In this document: piece after piece, positions 6,548 to 6,865 of the stretch
How the letters are laid out: every line of letters starts with the position of its first letter
Position numbering within the stretch: position 1 is the stretch's first letter
Assembly (NCBI GenBank): GCA_947177845.1
Contig: CAMWVZ010000052.1
Coordinates: 1-6,865, forward strand
DNA from: an uncultured Bacteroidales bacterium
Lineage (GTDB): Bacteria > Bacteroidota > Bacteroidia > Bacteroidales > P3
Reading direction: 5' to 3'
Length of the DNA stretch: 6,865 bases
The notes under the pieces: model-generated
Database searches by the model: none
Told to the model about the DNA's origin: nothing
Seen by the model: only the letters and a program-made list of their open reading frames with translations
Made by a program: the position numbers and the translations under genes

Positions 6548-6865
6548 TTAATTCTTATTATTCGCGTCGATGAGGATGCCTCCCTCGAACTTGGCTTTCA
6601 GTCTTGCCTGAAAATAGGAGGTTTGAAGAACGGGAAGCCCCGCCGATTTCTCGTCGGAACGCAGCGAACAACGCAGACGCATGGAAGAAACCTCCTTACC
6701 CTGCAAAACGTCGTCCCTGCCCGAAAAGCCGAAAGACACCACCGAAACCTGCGCCTGTTGCGGGTTGTCGCACGCCCGTATCACCTGTTCGCCCGTGGTG
6801 CAGACCGGAATTGTCTCGCCGTCGGAGCCGAGCAGGTCGAGGTTGATTTGAATGGCGAGGGGAAG
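6548..6865 (-). CDS. C-terminal part of an unrecognised protein, cut by the window edge
   Basis: An open frame enters at the right edge and runs 105 codons to a TAA at 6550-6548. The first 27 codons in view read LPLAIQINLDLLGSDGETIP and onward without a stop, and join the part from 6784 that begins with a GTG codon (VIRACDN). That GTG is therefore internal and not the start. The piece looks beta-rich, ending QARLKAKFEGGILIDANNKN. The 'PLAIQINLDLL-DG' opening and the closing 'KAKFEGGILID' strand remind me of C-terminal domains of Bacteroidales surface lipoproteins, from memory and without a search. The stop is 11 bp before the DUF5723-like gene, so both are in the same operon. The N-terminus, any signal peptide and the full domain plan lie outside the window. 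Confidence 0.7.
   Translation of the reverse strand, partial: LPLAIQINLDLLGSDGETIPVCTTGEQVIRACDNPQQAQVSVVSFGFSGRDDVLQGKEVSSMRLRCSLRSDEKSAGLPVLQTSYFQARLKAKFEGGILIDANNKN

Noticed and set aside
4521..6551. A 676-codon open frame on the plus strand
   Set aside because: It is antisense to the barrel gene and queE, both with clear family features. Its H/R/V-rich translation has no signal peptide or motif.
6782..6784. A GTG as start of a 78-residue gene
   Set aside because: The frame stays open upstream to the window edge with plausible protein sequence, so the GTG is an internal valine.
1..6865. CRISPR arrays, tRNA or rRNA genes, insertion-sequence ends or attachment sites
   Set aside because: I saw no regularly spaced repeats, tRNA-like cloverleaf, transposase motif or long terminal inverted repeats on reading both strands.

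Overview
The window looks like a chromosomal segment of a member of the Bacteroidota, most likely Bacteroidales. It carries a type IX secretion (T9SS) cargo protein with a gliding-motility-type C-terminal domain, a Bacteroidales-type DUF5723 outer-membrane barrel protein, and a promoter with a perfect Bacteroidetes -7 element. The genus cannot be fixed from this sequence. Every gene I can support lies on the minus strand, so transcription runs from the right edge to the left edge.

Right part (6865 to 1710, GC about 53-67% in the lines I counted): a tightly packed operon. In transcription order it holds the C-terminal end of an unrecognised protein cut by the window edge; a 551-residue DUF5723-like outer-membrane protein with an acidic low-complexity tail; queE (7-carboxy-7-deazaguanine synthase, queuosine pathway), whose start overlaps the barrel gene by 14 bp; and an 855-residue secreted multidomain T9SS cargo, whose ATG overlaps the queE stop by 4 bp. 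No promoter for this operon is visible, so it must lie beyond the right edge.

Intergenic gap (1570-1709, 140 bp): it has no convincing terminator for the operon. It holds a compact regulatory region for the next genes: two 13-bp direct repeats 22 bp apart, a putative -33/-7 promoter, a 16-bp near-palindrome inside the promoter spacer, and a 7-bp-stem hairpin close to the expected RNA 5' end.

Left part (1569 to 21, GC about 30-43% in the lines I counted): a distinct AT-richer two-gene transcription unit. A 94-residue acidic protein is followed after 14 bp by a 385-residue protein with a long helical region and two C-terminal membrane helices. A strong intrinsic terminator closes it. The two genes resemble no family I can name with confidence. 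Their composition, private promoter and terminator, and the pairing of a small soluble protein with a membrane protein make this the best candidate here for an undescribed module, possibly an acquired conflict or defence-type pair. That function is inference only.
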